The notes under the pieces were generated by a model, which was given only the letters and a program-made list of their open reading frames with translations, searched no databases and had not been told where the DNA came from. DNA of 64,000 nucleotides from Colias croceus (lineage: Eukaryota > Arthropoda > Insecta > Lepidoptera > Pieridae). The DNA lies in NCBI RefSeq assembly GCF_905220415.1, contig NC_059558.1:8568501-8632500 (forward strand), written 5' to 3'. Below, one piece after another: positions 26,446-41,400 of this stretch. Position numbers and translations under genes: made by a program. Numbering within the stretch: position 1 is the first letter of the stretch; every line of letters starts with the position of its first letter.

Positions 26446-29400
26446 CTGAATGTTATAGAATAACAAAATTGACTGACGCCTATATATTTTCACATTAATA
26501 TTTTTTATTTTATATAATACTAGCTTTCCGCCTGCGGCTTCGCCCGCGCTTTCAAAGAAAAACCCGCATAGTTCCCGTTCCCGTAGGATTTCCGGGATAA
26601 AACCTAGCCTATGTTACTCGTGGATAATGTAGCTTTCGAATGGTGAAAGAATTTTTGAAATCGGTCCAGTAGTTTATGAGCCTGTTCATTACAATCAAAC
26701 AAACAAACAAAGTTTTCCTCTTTATAATATTAGTGTAGATGTATTTTGCTTTTTTTTATAGCATTAATATGCTTATATAAATAGGAATTTTTAAAGGATA
26801 TAAAGAGTTGGATCATGAGGCGGAATTTGAACCTGTTTCTTTCGCATTTATTTTTATTTTAAAATAATCTAGAGCTAAACGTTTCACATTAGATACATGA
26901 TAAACAAAAATCTCACCCGAGGGTATATTATTGAAATCGGAGTTGCTAGTAATGTGGTGTATGATGAGGCTCTGGTGCGCGGACACGCGGCGCGGCGTGG
27001 GCGACGAGCACTGCAGCGCGGACAGCGGCGGCGGGGACGTGCGCCGCGCATCGCCCCCAACACCCCCCGCACCCCCAACACCTCCAACACCCCCAACACC
27101 TCCAACACCCCCCACGTCCGTGCTCTCGCCCTCCACGTCCGCGCCCGCTGACCCGTCCGACCAGTCCTGTAACAGAGAAATACGTGCATAAGTTAATCAA
27201 GTTGAAATATATCAAACAATAGTGTTGCTTCATCATTCAAATAAATAAAAAAATACTTAATGTGTTTTTTAAACATGATTGCACATAATAATTGCATATA
27301 AATATAACTGTTAACTTTATCTTTACCTTTATGTTTGAAGTTGTTATTCACTACACAAATAGACAACTAAATAACTTGTAGGCGGTAATTAAGGGTGGGT
27401 AGCATGTTGTGGATACGTGTAAAGAGATTATTCAATTTACAATACGTATCTTACACACACGCAGTCCGACGGCCTTAGATTCGCACCAAATTCAGCACAT
27501 CGTGTGTGAACAAGTTCGTCGGTGCAGCGCGACCCCTTCGTGACATAGCAATTGCACACGCAGTGTACGAATGTCAGTGATCAAGCCGCAGCGGGACCGA
27601 TTAGTACACGGGGGGTATAACGCTGTCACACCCCGGACAATCCATACAAAATTTTCGTTTTGACAGTCACACTGTAGAGACTGCAAATGTGACTGCATTT
27701 GTGACTAGCGTAAAAAAAATCGCGTTTTTCTGATGAAATACATCCGTAAACAACACAATATCTAACCATTTTCTACGAGAAACGATAATCACAAATCCAA
27801 AATAATAAAATTACTTTAAGTCAATTTGATTAATGTTGTCAATCTTCGTTGCGTATCGTCCTTGCAGAAAAATGCGGACCATTTTTTGGCTGATCGTGCG
27901 GGGTGAGGTAAGTGTTTAATTTTGGCGGGAGGCGGAGTGTCCGTTCTGTGTGCCTAGTGCGAGTTTTCATCGAGTACGAAACGTTACTATCGCGTTTGCG
28001 TCACAGCCGAATTAGTATGGGAAATCGAACAGCGCCCCTAGCGGACGTATGGGGAAGCTTTGATTCCCCATACAAATTTCGCTGTGACGCAGACGCGATA
28101 GTAACGTTTCGTACTCGATGAAAACTCACACTAGGCACACTGTAGCGTTGAGCTACTATTATGTATTGTGACGGCGCGCACTCACCGGCTCGCTGTCGCT
28201 GGGCTCGTGCGGCGCGGGCGCGGCGGGCGGGGCGGGCGCGGCGGGCGGGGCGGGCCGGTGCGGGAAGAAGTACGGCTCGAACGTGTCGCGCACCCAGCGG
28301 CGGTACTGCAGCACGTGGTCCGTCACGCGCACCACGCGCCCCAGCACGCTGTGCCGCAGCAGCAGCGCGCTGCCGCCCGCCACCGCCTGCTGCAGGATTA
28401 TGTACCCGTAGTCGAACGCCTGCAACGCAACCAGATACACATCAATTATATTCACTAAATCTACTCAAAAAATTAACTTTTTATCATTCGAGTGTGTGTA
28501 TAAAGATCAAATGAAAATAAAAGCTTTTTGAAAAAAAGATGGCGTCAACATTTTGAAATAGCAAAGATGGGAGAGTAATCGAAATTTTTTTATTATTTCA
28601 CTGATTTTCAAAAAAATCAAATAAAAACGCCGATAAACTTTATATTAAATTGCATCAGAAAAAGAAACAATTTTAATAACAAACTCAGTTTTACAATAAA
28701 TACATAACGTAATTCTCACCTGTTTAACCTGTATAGCGCCATAGCTAGACCGACCGATGTCGTTGCCCGGCGTCAGCGGGTCCTCGATGCACAACAACGA
28801 TGGCCGGTGACCGTCGTTCATCTCCTGCAAACGTGACAAAATATTTATATATCCATTATTACATTCTTAAATGCTGTAAACATAACATCCGGCTCGAAGG
28901 ACCATTTGACAAAGGAATAGATTAAGTTAAATACACAGACTAACTAGATATGGTTCCGTATAAGAATATTAGTTGTGTGTTTTAATCAACTTAACTATAT
29001 TTTAGGTACATATGAAAAGAAAAACAGGTAAATGAAAAGGAAAAAAGTTTAAGCACTAATATGTGTTGTGTGTGTAATTTAAATTGATTTTCAATGTTAA
29101 TGAAATAAATCATTTCACGTTAACAACACTACCTTCTGTATCTCATCCTTGGAAACATACGAGCCGCCATTCTTGACCCGTATCGCAGTCTTCACGTAGT
29201 TAAACTTTCTTCCATACAGCTCGAAGAACTCAATCAGCAGCACCCCCAGGTTATGTTGCTGTCTGAGCCTCTCTGGTCGAGGGTGCAGCTGCAGGAAGCT
29301 GATGCACATGAGGATGAGGGAGTAGGAGGAGATGCCTCCCGTGAACACTTCGTTCAGATCCCGCTGCAGCAGGAACTGCTTCAGCACCATGACTAGCCGC

Positions 29401-32400
29401 GAGAGCACGGGGTATTTTTCCTGTAGAGTTTGATTTGTTTGCATCATTGATTGCGGTATTTTTTGTAGGGCTACTACGGGACCTTATTATCACAGCTATA
29501 ATTTTATTGAATTTAGGCATGAATTACAGAATTTCTCGATTATAAGGCTGGTTGCAGAGCTTGACCGACCATCAGTGCGTACGTCAGTCGCGCTTGTCAT
29601 ATGTATGGAAATTCATAAAACCGTTCATAGCTAGACCGACCATACGCACGCGTATTGTCATGCGCATTAGTGTCATAGTCATACAATTGTTGATGCGTAT
29701 CGTCAGGACCGACGGTACGCACTGACGGTCGGTCAAGCTCTGCAACCGGCATAAGGTTTTATGGAAAATGCCAATTATGTACTAATTAGATGTGAATTAA
29801 GGTATGTAGTTGTATGATAGAGCATGTGAAGTAAGAAAAACAGTTGCTTTAACAAACAACAAACTACTACTAGTAACAAATTCCAGACGAAGATAATGTA
29901 AATTTTAAATGTTATCGTTGTATTTAAACTTCAAAAATAAAATATTAAGCAATCAACATTCTTCGTCGTATTTCCTTTATATTTAAATACTTCTAACATC
30001 AGAGACGGAAGCACACGTTTTATGTTTGTCTGTCCGTACGTCTGGAGCGTGATTCACGGCCTCAGACGGTTATTGGAGTGATGTAATGTTCCGATTGAAT
30101 TTACTCGCTTACACAATCTTGATAAAGCGCCTGCTATGCCAAGGTCGAGCGGTCGAGGATTCTGACTACTGTCTCTCATAATTATTTATGATTCTATAAC
30201 GTCATTGAAGTGCTTTCTCTTTTACGTTTTTCTAAATGCATTTTCTATACAAAAAGGTCTTTTGCTGATCTTAAGACTGATAAACTTCTTATCTTTTTAC
30301 ACAATAATAGAAAGGATTAGGATGAAGGTTTGCAACAAAGAATATTGACTAATTTTGTTTATAACATGAACTTAGCAAGATATCGTACTCGACCCGACTT
30401 CGGCTCCAAAATTGAATGTTACTAAAGAAGGCACGCTTGTTCATTTTTATCACTAAGATATTATAATAGATATTACAGATATATTCTGATCTAGATAACA
30501 ACCTACCTTATATTGTTTTATGAGCTCGGCGCTTTTGACTCCGCTGCTCATATTGAAAGAGATGTCGACCTGAAAATATTTACAAAATCATGAATATACA
30601 TACTATGATATTCAAATATTGAAGAAAGTAGAAGTAAACGTATTAAAGAAACGTATTATTTTTTGCATGAAAGAAGAAACAAATTTTCATATACAATAGA
30701 AAACAGAAAAATCGCTTTAGAAGTTTGTATATGCCCTCATTTACAGTAAGCACATACCTTAACATCAGAGTACTTGTCGGTCATCTTGACGATAGGCACG
30801 GTGGCCTTCTCCAGCACTTTGATGCTCTCCTTCTCCGCGATGTCCTGGTTCACCAGCTCGCGCTCCAGCGTCCACAGCGGCAGCTTCTCCCATTGACCTG
30901 TACACGGAATCGGTATAAATTATTGTATAAACTTCTATGAAAGTGAAATGTTGCTCCGGAGGTAAAATAGCCTGTGTCTAGACTCTAGCCCTCTAATTAT
31001 CTTTTGCCATAAGAACCATACCATAAACTCGCTCTGTTGCGCCGTAAAAGAGAGAAAAACAAACAATCTTTAATTTTCAATTTATTGGCCATATTGGTAA
31101 AGACATTCTTTTAGATTTTCGGGTGTAAAATTCTGAACCTGATCAGATTTATAGGGAAACTTACAATGTGTTTTGCAGTTTAAACTACGTAACGATTAAT
31201 TAGAAATCAATAATTTATGTATTAATTCACTAATTAAACCACTCCGTTGCTTTAAGATAGGATTAGAATACACAAATTATACATTCAACTTAAAATACTT
31301 AATTAAAATGGCACGTCATTACATAATATTCATAACTATTCTGCTTTCAAATATGATAGCAGAGCGTAATTGACCAAAATTTCATTAACATAGAACAATA
31401 TAGTCTAGAAACAAACGTGTTCCTGTGTGTGTGATGGCCACGGTCAGCTGACCTTAGCTGCTTAGGTCTCAAGAGAAGCTAAACAACTGCATAGGAAGTA
31501 CAAAACGTATTATGTATGGGTAACTCATATACATTATGCCTATTATGAAATTTACCTTGGATCTGATAAAATTTAATTTTACTCAAATAGTAATTCTACC
31601 TATTTCAGTAAAACTACTACAACTATACGTCAAAAGCGGTCTTTCTCATCGTAACAACTCATTCGAGTACACATAATATAGCAATTACACGTAACTATTA
31701 TGTTTTAGACAATTAATTCTTTTAAACTAAGCTCTATCATGAAGTCAAATTTACAATCCATCGAGAGAGCTTAATCAATGTTATAATCGAACATTTTAAC
31801 CAATCTAACAACTATAAAACAAACAATCCTTTTCAATACAATATACAAAGTTCCTTATTCGGCCACAGTACAACCGGCCCAACACGAAGATCAATAGGCC
31901 GAATCACTTGACACGAGAGGCCTGCCACAAAAGGACGCACAATCGTGACTCAGATCATACTTCCTCATTCGCATCACCTCCATTCATGTTGTCATGAATG
32001 GTTCTACGCTCGATTGATACTGTGATAGAATTGAATACGCTTGTATGGAGATTATCTGCCATTCATGGAACGGAGAAGATATTTTCCTTATTATGAAAAG
32101 GGTGTTTTTAAGCTATTACATAGCTTCAATCGCGCGCCTTGAGCGCGGGGACCGAATCCAGAAATTCCGTAACGAAAAACCTCACGCTCCCCACTCCGAC
32201 GGGCGGAGGTGTGGCTTGAAGGCATAGCATGCAATAGCTTTACCGCGGCAGTCCCCGAGTGCCACACGTCGTTTTTTTTATATGATGGGATACAGTTGGT
32301 CCTTCGAGGGGCTCAAACTGTTCCATTGTTGTGATTTTAAAAAGTTCTCATATCTCTTTTCTCAAAATTGATGACGGATAAGCGCAACAATAACAATAAT

Positions 32401-35400
32401 AATTAAATTCATTGATAATTACAAAATGATATGAATTTGCCTTTATCAATGTGTACGTCAGTAGAAAATATTATAATAAAAAATACACGTGCTGTGCACA
32501 ATAAATAAAACTTTATCTAAATTATAGGACTAATTCGATTATGGATAAGATTAAGACAACTAAATTATTATTATATGCAAAGGATTACATTTCGTCTTCA
32601 TCGTTATCAATTATCATGTTCTCTTTATTATTTTTACACTATTCTATGCTGACCTATTAATAATAATCAATAGACTTCCACAAAATTAAATGTATCAAAA
32701 ACGCTATCTATCTAAATGCCGCATTTTATCAAAACCCATCCCACACAAACATCCACATAATATTTGAACTAATTCTCAATACTACTTCATGTCAGCTATG
32801 GTAATCAACATCAATCATACAAGTCACCGATACAATATTTGCCCTCAATGAATCCCCAATTAGTATATCATCATATGATCAATCAATGACGTGTCTCTAT
32901 ATAACCGAGGTGTAAGACATCGCACGGATATAAATAGCTGGGAACTAATGCCGCCGCTATGTTGATAATATTATGCTCTTATAAATGCGTGACGTCACGC
33001 AGCGCCGATACAATCGGGTAGGCGCTGACACTAGGCGTAAATCTTCAGAACGCACTTTGTATTGTAAAGTAGCCGCTCACCCCGGTTTCGCACGGGTAAA
33101 AGTACGAGGAAACTAAAGACTTCCATGAAAACCTACCTTTACCCTTTTAGTTTATATTGGTAAAAGAATATAAGAATAAGATACACAGTGACACAAAAAA
33201 AATAATTGATAACTGTAGGGTAGATGTAGAAAAGTTGTTCTACGAGCAAATATCCGTTTAAAATAATATAAAAAGAATTGAATGTTTTTTAATGACGACT
33301 AAACTGACATGATGATCACAGGAAGAACCTTTGATAAAATGATTAACGTTCAGCAACGTAACGTTAAAAATTCATTACAACATACGAATCTTTATTCATC
33401 TCATATTTGACATTTTAATAGTATTTATGCGTGTGATGTTGTAATATGACGATGTGAGTGTAGGTTTATGTTTGAATAAACTGCGTGTGAAAAAGTTAAA
33501 CATCCTCGATTCTTCTTAATAATTGTCGCATCGAGTTTTACTTTTATTTTTCGTGAATTAGTAACGTTTCTTTATGCTTCTCAAGTCTCAAATGTATGAA
33601 ATGTATTCTTGAAAGTATGCAACAATTGAAACAAAATATGAAACAATTACGCACGCGTCTAATCGATTCCAATCGCCAATTAGATATGGATATTATTGAA
33701 ATATTATATTATTGTTTCTAAGGAAATTATTTAGAAGTAAACGAAAAATTAATATTATTTTAGAATTAAATTGATATCGAAAATCTATTGAGCTAAATAA
33801 AGTTAAATATAAGTAGCTGATCTGATAATAACGATACACAATAGGTCAATAGCGAATAGTTATAAAATCTACAAAGCTTTTGTAGATCCATTACAATTTT
33901 AAGTTTAAAGTACATTGATATGGAGACGACACCGCCTACATCACTTATGTTCCGCTCACCATAAGCTATATGGCTTAACTGCACGCTCATTTTTTATTTG
34001 TTTTAAAGCGAAACGCATCAAATATGCCTTCGTGTGTGTTACGATATTGCACAAATAATACGGAAAAGTGCAAAGGAATAACTTTAAATTTTATAACTTA
34101 GAGCAAAAAAATGTGCCCCGCGCCTTCGCGCTTGGTGCACAGATTTTATTCGTGGTGTCTCCTCCATACGTAGTAATATTATCTCAATGTTAAAGTTTAA
34201 AGGATTAAAAACAAAAAACAAATTTAAAAAACATGAACTGGAATTTTCAACGTAAGTATGTATTTAAGTAAGTATCATGTTTTCACTAAACCTTTACAAA
34301 CACCAAAACTTCTTGCATAAGTCTACAAGACACACATTCCATTTAATTCACTACCTGTATCAACATTACAATCCAAGAGTGGTATGTTAAACAAATCGCG
34401 AAGCATCAGTATGCAGTCGCAAGCGACGCGACGCCGCGGCCGGCGGGTCTGTACTTCTATAGCTTGCAGTTACATCTTACTTGCAGTGGCAATGAATTTT
34501 AAAACTATCCTACTATAGCATATTATAGGAAAGGTCTACATTTCGACGTGCCGCTCCCGGAGCGCTATAATATTTGTGATAGATTGATGTATGTGTCTGT
34601 TTGTTCGCCCGAAAACCACTAAACGGATTTTGATGATACATACTTGACGTAGCAGAATAACACATAAGATTTATAAATATTTGCTTTTGTGGGGTTGAAA
34701 CCGGACATCACAGCTAGTAAGTTATAAAAATATTAGACATGAATATAAATTGATTTCATTGAATTTATATGCAACACATAATATAACAACTGCAGCGCTT
34801 TAAACCTGATATTTTTGCATATTACGTACAAGTCGTTCTTGACCTTCATCTGTGAACCCTGATCAGTTTTAAATTATCACTACTAATGTCCAATAAAGAA
34901 ATAATAATTAATAAATTCATATTTTCAAATTATATCATTACTAGATTTCCGCCCGCATTTTCAAAAGAAAACCCGCGATAAAACCTATCCTATGTGTTTA
35001 TCCAAATTACCCTCTATATGTGTGCAAAATTTCATTGTAATCGGTTCAGTAGTATTTGCGTGAAAGAGTAACAAACACGCACACATCCTCACAAACTTTC
35101 GCATTTACAATAATAGTACGATGCAAGGCAATGGTAATGAGTGAGGAACTTACCTAGGGAAAGTTATCTAGAGGAAAATTTACACAAAAGTAATAAAGCA
35201 GGTTAGGACGAAACATGTTTCTTATCTGAAAATTTTAAAATAGTACCGGAAAATAATATTTTCTTCCTGATTGAACGCCACTTCATAATTGAAGATAACA
35301 AATCGATGTATAATCTGTTATCATCTGATACCTTACCCTCATCTATAGATAGAGAAAAATATGTTCATTGTTTGTTTTGTATTAGGTATTTGTATTGTTG

Positions 35401-38400
35401 CATTATTATATTGGTATTGGTGAATTTGTAATTTAGTGCTTAGTGAGTATTTAATCGTTTCGGAAATGAGGTTAATTAAAAGCATACAACACAGAAGATC
35501 ACGTACTTACGCGTGACGAATAAAACATATTATTTTATGATTCTTAAAACTACTAAATTTTCCTGACTTCCACTTTCAAATTTCTTCAAAATCATTCATT
35601 TAAATGAACATTAAGAATGAAAATATATTACGATTGTAGAATAAACATGAATATGTTCTAAGTGCTCACTCATAATTCCAATGAAGGAAGCCAGACAGCG
35701 GTAATTGGTAATCTGTCGGCTTACAACAGCAATGTTAACTTGGGCCCCGTGGGGTCACACACACTCCGCTGGACAAACAAAACAATATCTTATTCTTGTA
35801 TTAAATCTAAATTTTTCCTCCCTAAATTATTATTTTCGTTATGTTACATTCAATATTCATTAAAGCGTACTTAGAAAAATGATTGAGCGCAAAATTAATT
35901 TGAACATGTTATTATTTTAAAAGAGCAACCATGGCGTGTCGTGACGGTTCAAATCTGTAGAATCAGCTTTCCGAACCAAATTATTATTTTTCTGTATTTT
36001 GACGATTCAAAAGCGCTTCTAAACGAAATCTTATTACATAAATAAATGTTACAAATAATTCACATTTCACACAAAGCATCGATCTAATAAACATCAAATT
36101 TCTCTATCCATATTAATTTCATAAATACGATATTACCTGTCTGTACATCTGTTCATCTGAACCACCAAACCATTCTTTAAGAACCCACATAGCTACCAAG
36201 CATACAGGACTTCCAGCATATCTAAACGCTTACCAACAACAATCAGCGCTATCTACCTCAATTGATAACAATTAACAACATATTGTATGACCGAGCGACC
36301 CACTGGTACGGTTGCGATGATAACGTCACGATAAACGCTCGGTGACAAGACATCGCTTATCAGCTGTGCATACACACATGGGTGATTTATGTGAACTTCT
36401 ATGGATGAAATTCTTCTGCAGAGATGGCGATTCATGTTGGATGGGGTTATAACAAAACCAATATCTGATTATAAAGCAGATTTATGATTAAAAGATAACT
36501 ACTCAAAAATATATACTGCGGAAGTTTATATACCATGTGCATAGGTGTTATACTTTACTTAGCTACATTACATTAGACATACGTGATTAGAGTATCGAGT
36601 ATACATGAAAAATCGATAAATAAATACAATTGTAAATTATAAAAAGATTGACGTGCAATTGTTTGAATTACGCAATTTTATTTATATCTGATATCAAATA
36701 AAATGGAGATAACGACCAATGTTTTAAGAATGTTAATTGCCAAGACATATATACATTAACCCAATTTGTAAACATGTTGAATACAATGTATTCGAAGCTT
36801 CGACAAGAATAGTTATAAAACAGATAAAACTTAAAAGATATTTTTGTTTAAGGAATCTCGGACTAAAACGAAGTCTTCTTGAATAAATAAATGTTTAAGT
36901 TTGATAGATTCATTTAACTTCAGCAATAGCAGCTTCTTTGCCATATTTTATTTCTGCTTATTAGCAGAAGCCTCCAAATGAATATATTTCGTTCCCGGAG
37001 CCAAATGTTCTCCCTGGTTACAACCTTCTGTATTCGTGTTAACGTAACCTTGCCCTCAATTTTGTACAAGACCTATTTAGACTTTCTTTTAGTATCTAAA
37101 TAGCGCGTTTAATTGAGATGTCGGTGCACGTGTCGCTACATTAATTACGAGTTTATTCTTGTAATAACTCTTGTATGATAGCAAAATAGTTACAGTAATA
37201 TCGTACAGATTACAATCTGAAGTTGTAAATTTCCGAAATATGGGTCCGATTTTTATGTTTCTTTCACTGACATAAATGCTGAAGTGCATAAGTTATTACT
37301 GAAACAAAAAATTGTTTCGCTTTACCAATTTTTTTATTCAATTTATAACTCATAATCACTATAATTACAAGCTATTGATACTAAATATCTCCACTATTCA
37401 ATAGCTACATTCCCGGAACAGCATGAAGCATCGAGCTTTATCGAGAGGTCGTTGACCCCGTCTAGCGCTCCCGTAGCTCTACGAATCCGCGCCTAGACAT
37501 AATCACTACTTCACTATTCCATACGTACGGCGGCGGAATATATTGACGTCATCACTTCTTTTTAATAATACTTTAAAGTGTGGAACCGGAAATCATTATG
37601 TTTATTCAATAGATTAGACTAGTTTGGCTATAAGGTTATTTTTATTACTCGTATAATAACAGGAACCTCTAATACTGCTATCAGTATCATATCAGTTTTG
37701 TCAATCTATTGTAGCTAGTCATTTAAATAAGTATTTAGTTATAATTTGAATACACGAGTATCCATGACGACGAACAATGAAAACTTTGATAATACCTATT
37801 TAAAATAAAAGGAAACATCAAACAGCGTACAATCACAGGCTGTTTACAGGATTCGCTGCTACAATAGACACTAGGTGATCCAGCGGCTTCACTTGCATTA
37901 CGCGGTAATTCGAATCAAATCGTATTTCATTCAGATACGATCAGCTGTACATATTTTCTCTATGTGTACCATCCTTACATCAATCAATCAGCCTTACCAA
38001 GTTATAGGAACAATAAATATGCTAGTTGCTAGTTGCTACTCACCAATAACAACGAGGTCGATGTCACTAGTGGGCAGGTAGAGGCCGGTGCGGAAAGAGC
38101 CGAACACCTCGACGCGCGCCTGCGGCCACAGCGAGAGGATCGCGCTGCGTATGCGCGTCACCACCGTCGAGCGGACCAGGTGCTCCGTCTCCGTCGGCGA
38201 CATGTACATGTAGAAGTGTTCGATCTCTTCGTGCAGCCTGTGGAACAAACACACAGTTATAGTGTCACTTAGTCGCGTTTACAAAGGGCTACTATCATAT
38301 TTCCCCGTTCATATGAAGGGTATTGATGCACCTGTAAATAGATGAGAAGTATGGGCGAAACTATACCTTGTGGCGTTCAAGTGGAAGAATACTAGAGCAT

Positions 38401-41400
38401 GTTTCGCTGCTTAGTTGTAGCATTCACTGCTAGCAGTAATAAAGGATAATATGTATTGTCTTTGATTTTGGTCCTTCGAGTATTGAATAGAGAGCCTAGA
38501 ATAGAGCACCTTTAAATTGATGCCCCATGTTATTAAATAAATAAATATTTCAGGACAATTTTCACAAACGGCACGATCTGATCCCATACTAAGCTTTCGC
38601 TTGTGTTATGATAACCAGATGGCTGATAAACATACATATATATAATTTGAAATAAATACTTATAATAATAGATAATCAACACCCAGACACAGAGCAAACA
38701 TCTATTAATATACGAACGATAACGAAATTTTAACAATTAATTGCAAAATCATCAATTTCCTATGAAACTTAGCTTTATTTCCTCAAACTATTATTGTTGA
38801 TGTTAACTTCTGTTTCATTAAAGACACAAATTGAGCCTATAATTTCATAATAGATTATAGTATGTCCGATAAACAAAGGCCTATTTATACCTGGGTTGCC
38901 AACAAATCCACAAACAATAATTGTTATTTCTGAGCCTGACCCTTACATTATTTCCGTTCCTGTAGCGATTTATTGACGATCTATTATGTTTAACTAGCTG
39001 TAACAGTATTAGAGAACTTGGCTCAATTCTAAGAAACATTAAAAACAAAAATACAGTGAAACTTGGTTAAGTGGGACCTGGATAAGTGAGAAACCTCCAT
39101 AACTGGAACTCATGCTGAGGTCCCAACACTTTGGCACTGAATTACCTCTGTTAGTGGGACGAGTAAACCTCTATATCTGGGATTTGTTCAATCGATTTAT
39201 CATCATACTTACCTCTATATAAGAGCCAGCGAGTAAAATTTGTATGCATAAACCTCTGTAACTGAGATAACATTGTTTGTTTACTCATTCTTATTCTATC
39301 CACAAATTCCACACGTAATTCCAAGTACGTAAGTACAAATTTTGAGCTTCAATTACCTTCAGTTTTAGTTTCGCTTTACTATCATACAGATGTTTATTTG
39401 AAAAATGTCAAAACGAAAGCTACAATCGTTATCATTAGGTGAATAACTGAAGTTAATATCCATTTATGAACCTGTATTCTCACCTCTATTAATGGAACCC
39501 TCTGTAAATGAGACAGATATTTATTTATACCTGTATATCTGAGACACTGGGTAAGTGGAATACCTCTTTAAGTGAAACGACATTGCAGGTCCCTTGATGT
39601 CTCACTTAACCAGGTTTCACTGTATAACTATGGGTGAATGAATACCTCCCGCCTCGACACAAGAAAACGTAGGTTGTTCCTTAAATTATTTTGATACGCG
39701 TAAATTGAGTGAATCACAGTCATATTTACGCCAAACAAAATATAGTGTAGTCATACAGCTATATAAATAACAACACGATTTTGATGTTTATGATTAATCG
39801 TGTTTATTTAAGGCTAATATTTTTTTATGGCGGATCTTAAGAATATACCTAGATGGAGTTTAGGGCCATTTGTAACTGATTTTTTCCGAAGAATAAAAAT
39901 ATTTTAATACCATCTTTACTTTACAAAATACATAGTAATTTCACAATTTGGCATTTAAAACACCTATCAGTTACTTTGGGACCATCTGCTCTTTGTTTGC
40001 AGAAGCTTGTAAATTCATAAAAGTGGATGTTAACTTTTTATTATGCTCATAAAAATGTAAATAAACCGGGAACAAACTTGCGAAGCATTTCGATTATTTA
40101 GTTAGGTTTTAAATCGATAGCCATTTCCAGTCTAGTCTAATTTAGAAAAAATCAAAGCACTTAAAGTTTAGGCATTTTTTCTATAACATGATACAACTTC
40201 TTGTGTTATAAAGTTTAATATAATAAATACTAGCTGGAACCCACTGCGTCACTCGCACGATACATACATGCATTCTTCCTAACTTTCATGTTTATAATAT
40301 TAATGCCAAGAAGGATAAGATTATATTGGAAACGGGTTTCCATTACATCGAATAGGTTTCCTATCAATCTAGGAAATACCCACATACTTCATTAATTAGT
40401 AACATTGGCAGCCGCAATAGAACAAAGGTCACTCCTTTAGGAGCAGATAACCACTGATCAAACAAATTACGTTTGTGTCATGCGTGACGCGTGCGCATAT
40501 CTTCGTTGCGTAATAACTAAGAAATAAGAATACATGCCTTTGATTAATTATTGTTCCGTACATAATAAATTTGGGTAAAAGATATTTTTTATTAATCCTA
40601 CACAGAATAAAATTTCGGCTATTCACTGTGTCGAATACATGGAAACAACGATAAAACTTTCGACTTACTTTTAAACGGTGCATTTATATCAAACGAGTAA
40701 ATGCTCATTCTAACCCCACCATCAAATTCTTTTTGTGTAAACAGGCGTAGGGCATTATTTTGTTGTTCTTAGTGCGTTCGAAATTATATGCAATGTTTTA
40801 ATACTGAACAACACTGATACGAGTCAGCACTAGTCAACACTCATAGTACGAGTTTTCGTTTACACTAAAGGATCCAGAAAGAATGCTCTTGCTCTTGCTC
40901 GAAATCTATGTTCGTTTGATGTAAATGCACCGTAAGAGATATTTACCCGAGATTATTTATAAAATATGGACATATATACTTCCATTAAGAATAAATAATA
41001 TACATATAAACTAATAATTAAATTTGTTTTCTCCATATCTCTTTCTTCGTAATACGTCAAATAATGTGAAAGGGAAGAGCATAATTACAAGGTAAATCAG
41101 TGTACAATGGATGAAAAAATATATAACTAGGGTTTCAGCAAGCAGCAGACAGCACCTTACTACACTCCACCTGAACTTTTAGACTAAGTTCTACTCTACA
41201 TCCTGATCCAGAACTAAAGATAGATCTCGTAACTCTATCTCTCCAACCACAAAATGAAAGGAGACCTTATCGCTGGCAGCGTCACCGATATCTTAATTAA
41301 AATCGATCAGTTTCGTTGTTCGTAGCGGCCACAGCCTTGGTAACCGATCTGTTTACGGTATGCGAAGGTTCGCGAGTGAACGACCTTTGCAGCTCCTTTC

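Larger units (their letters stand above)
30898..38043 (-). other. TENT4: TENT4 intron 2 (7.1 kb)
   Basis: It holds the P-like element at 33913 and RTE tails at 34550 and 34943. A GC-richer dispersed fragment lies near 32110-32275, with ATAGCTTTACCGCGGCAGTC inside, of unknown class. No hidden exon was recognised. Confidence 0.8.

Noticed and set aside
27949..28139. MicroRNA precursor
   Set aside because: The long hairpin is explained by MITE inverted ends with a target duplication and an empty-site homologue.
28161..28514. Plus-strand Arg/Ala-rich frames
   Set aside because: Antisense shadows of TENT4 exon 7.
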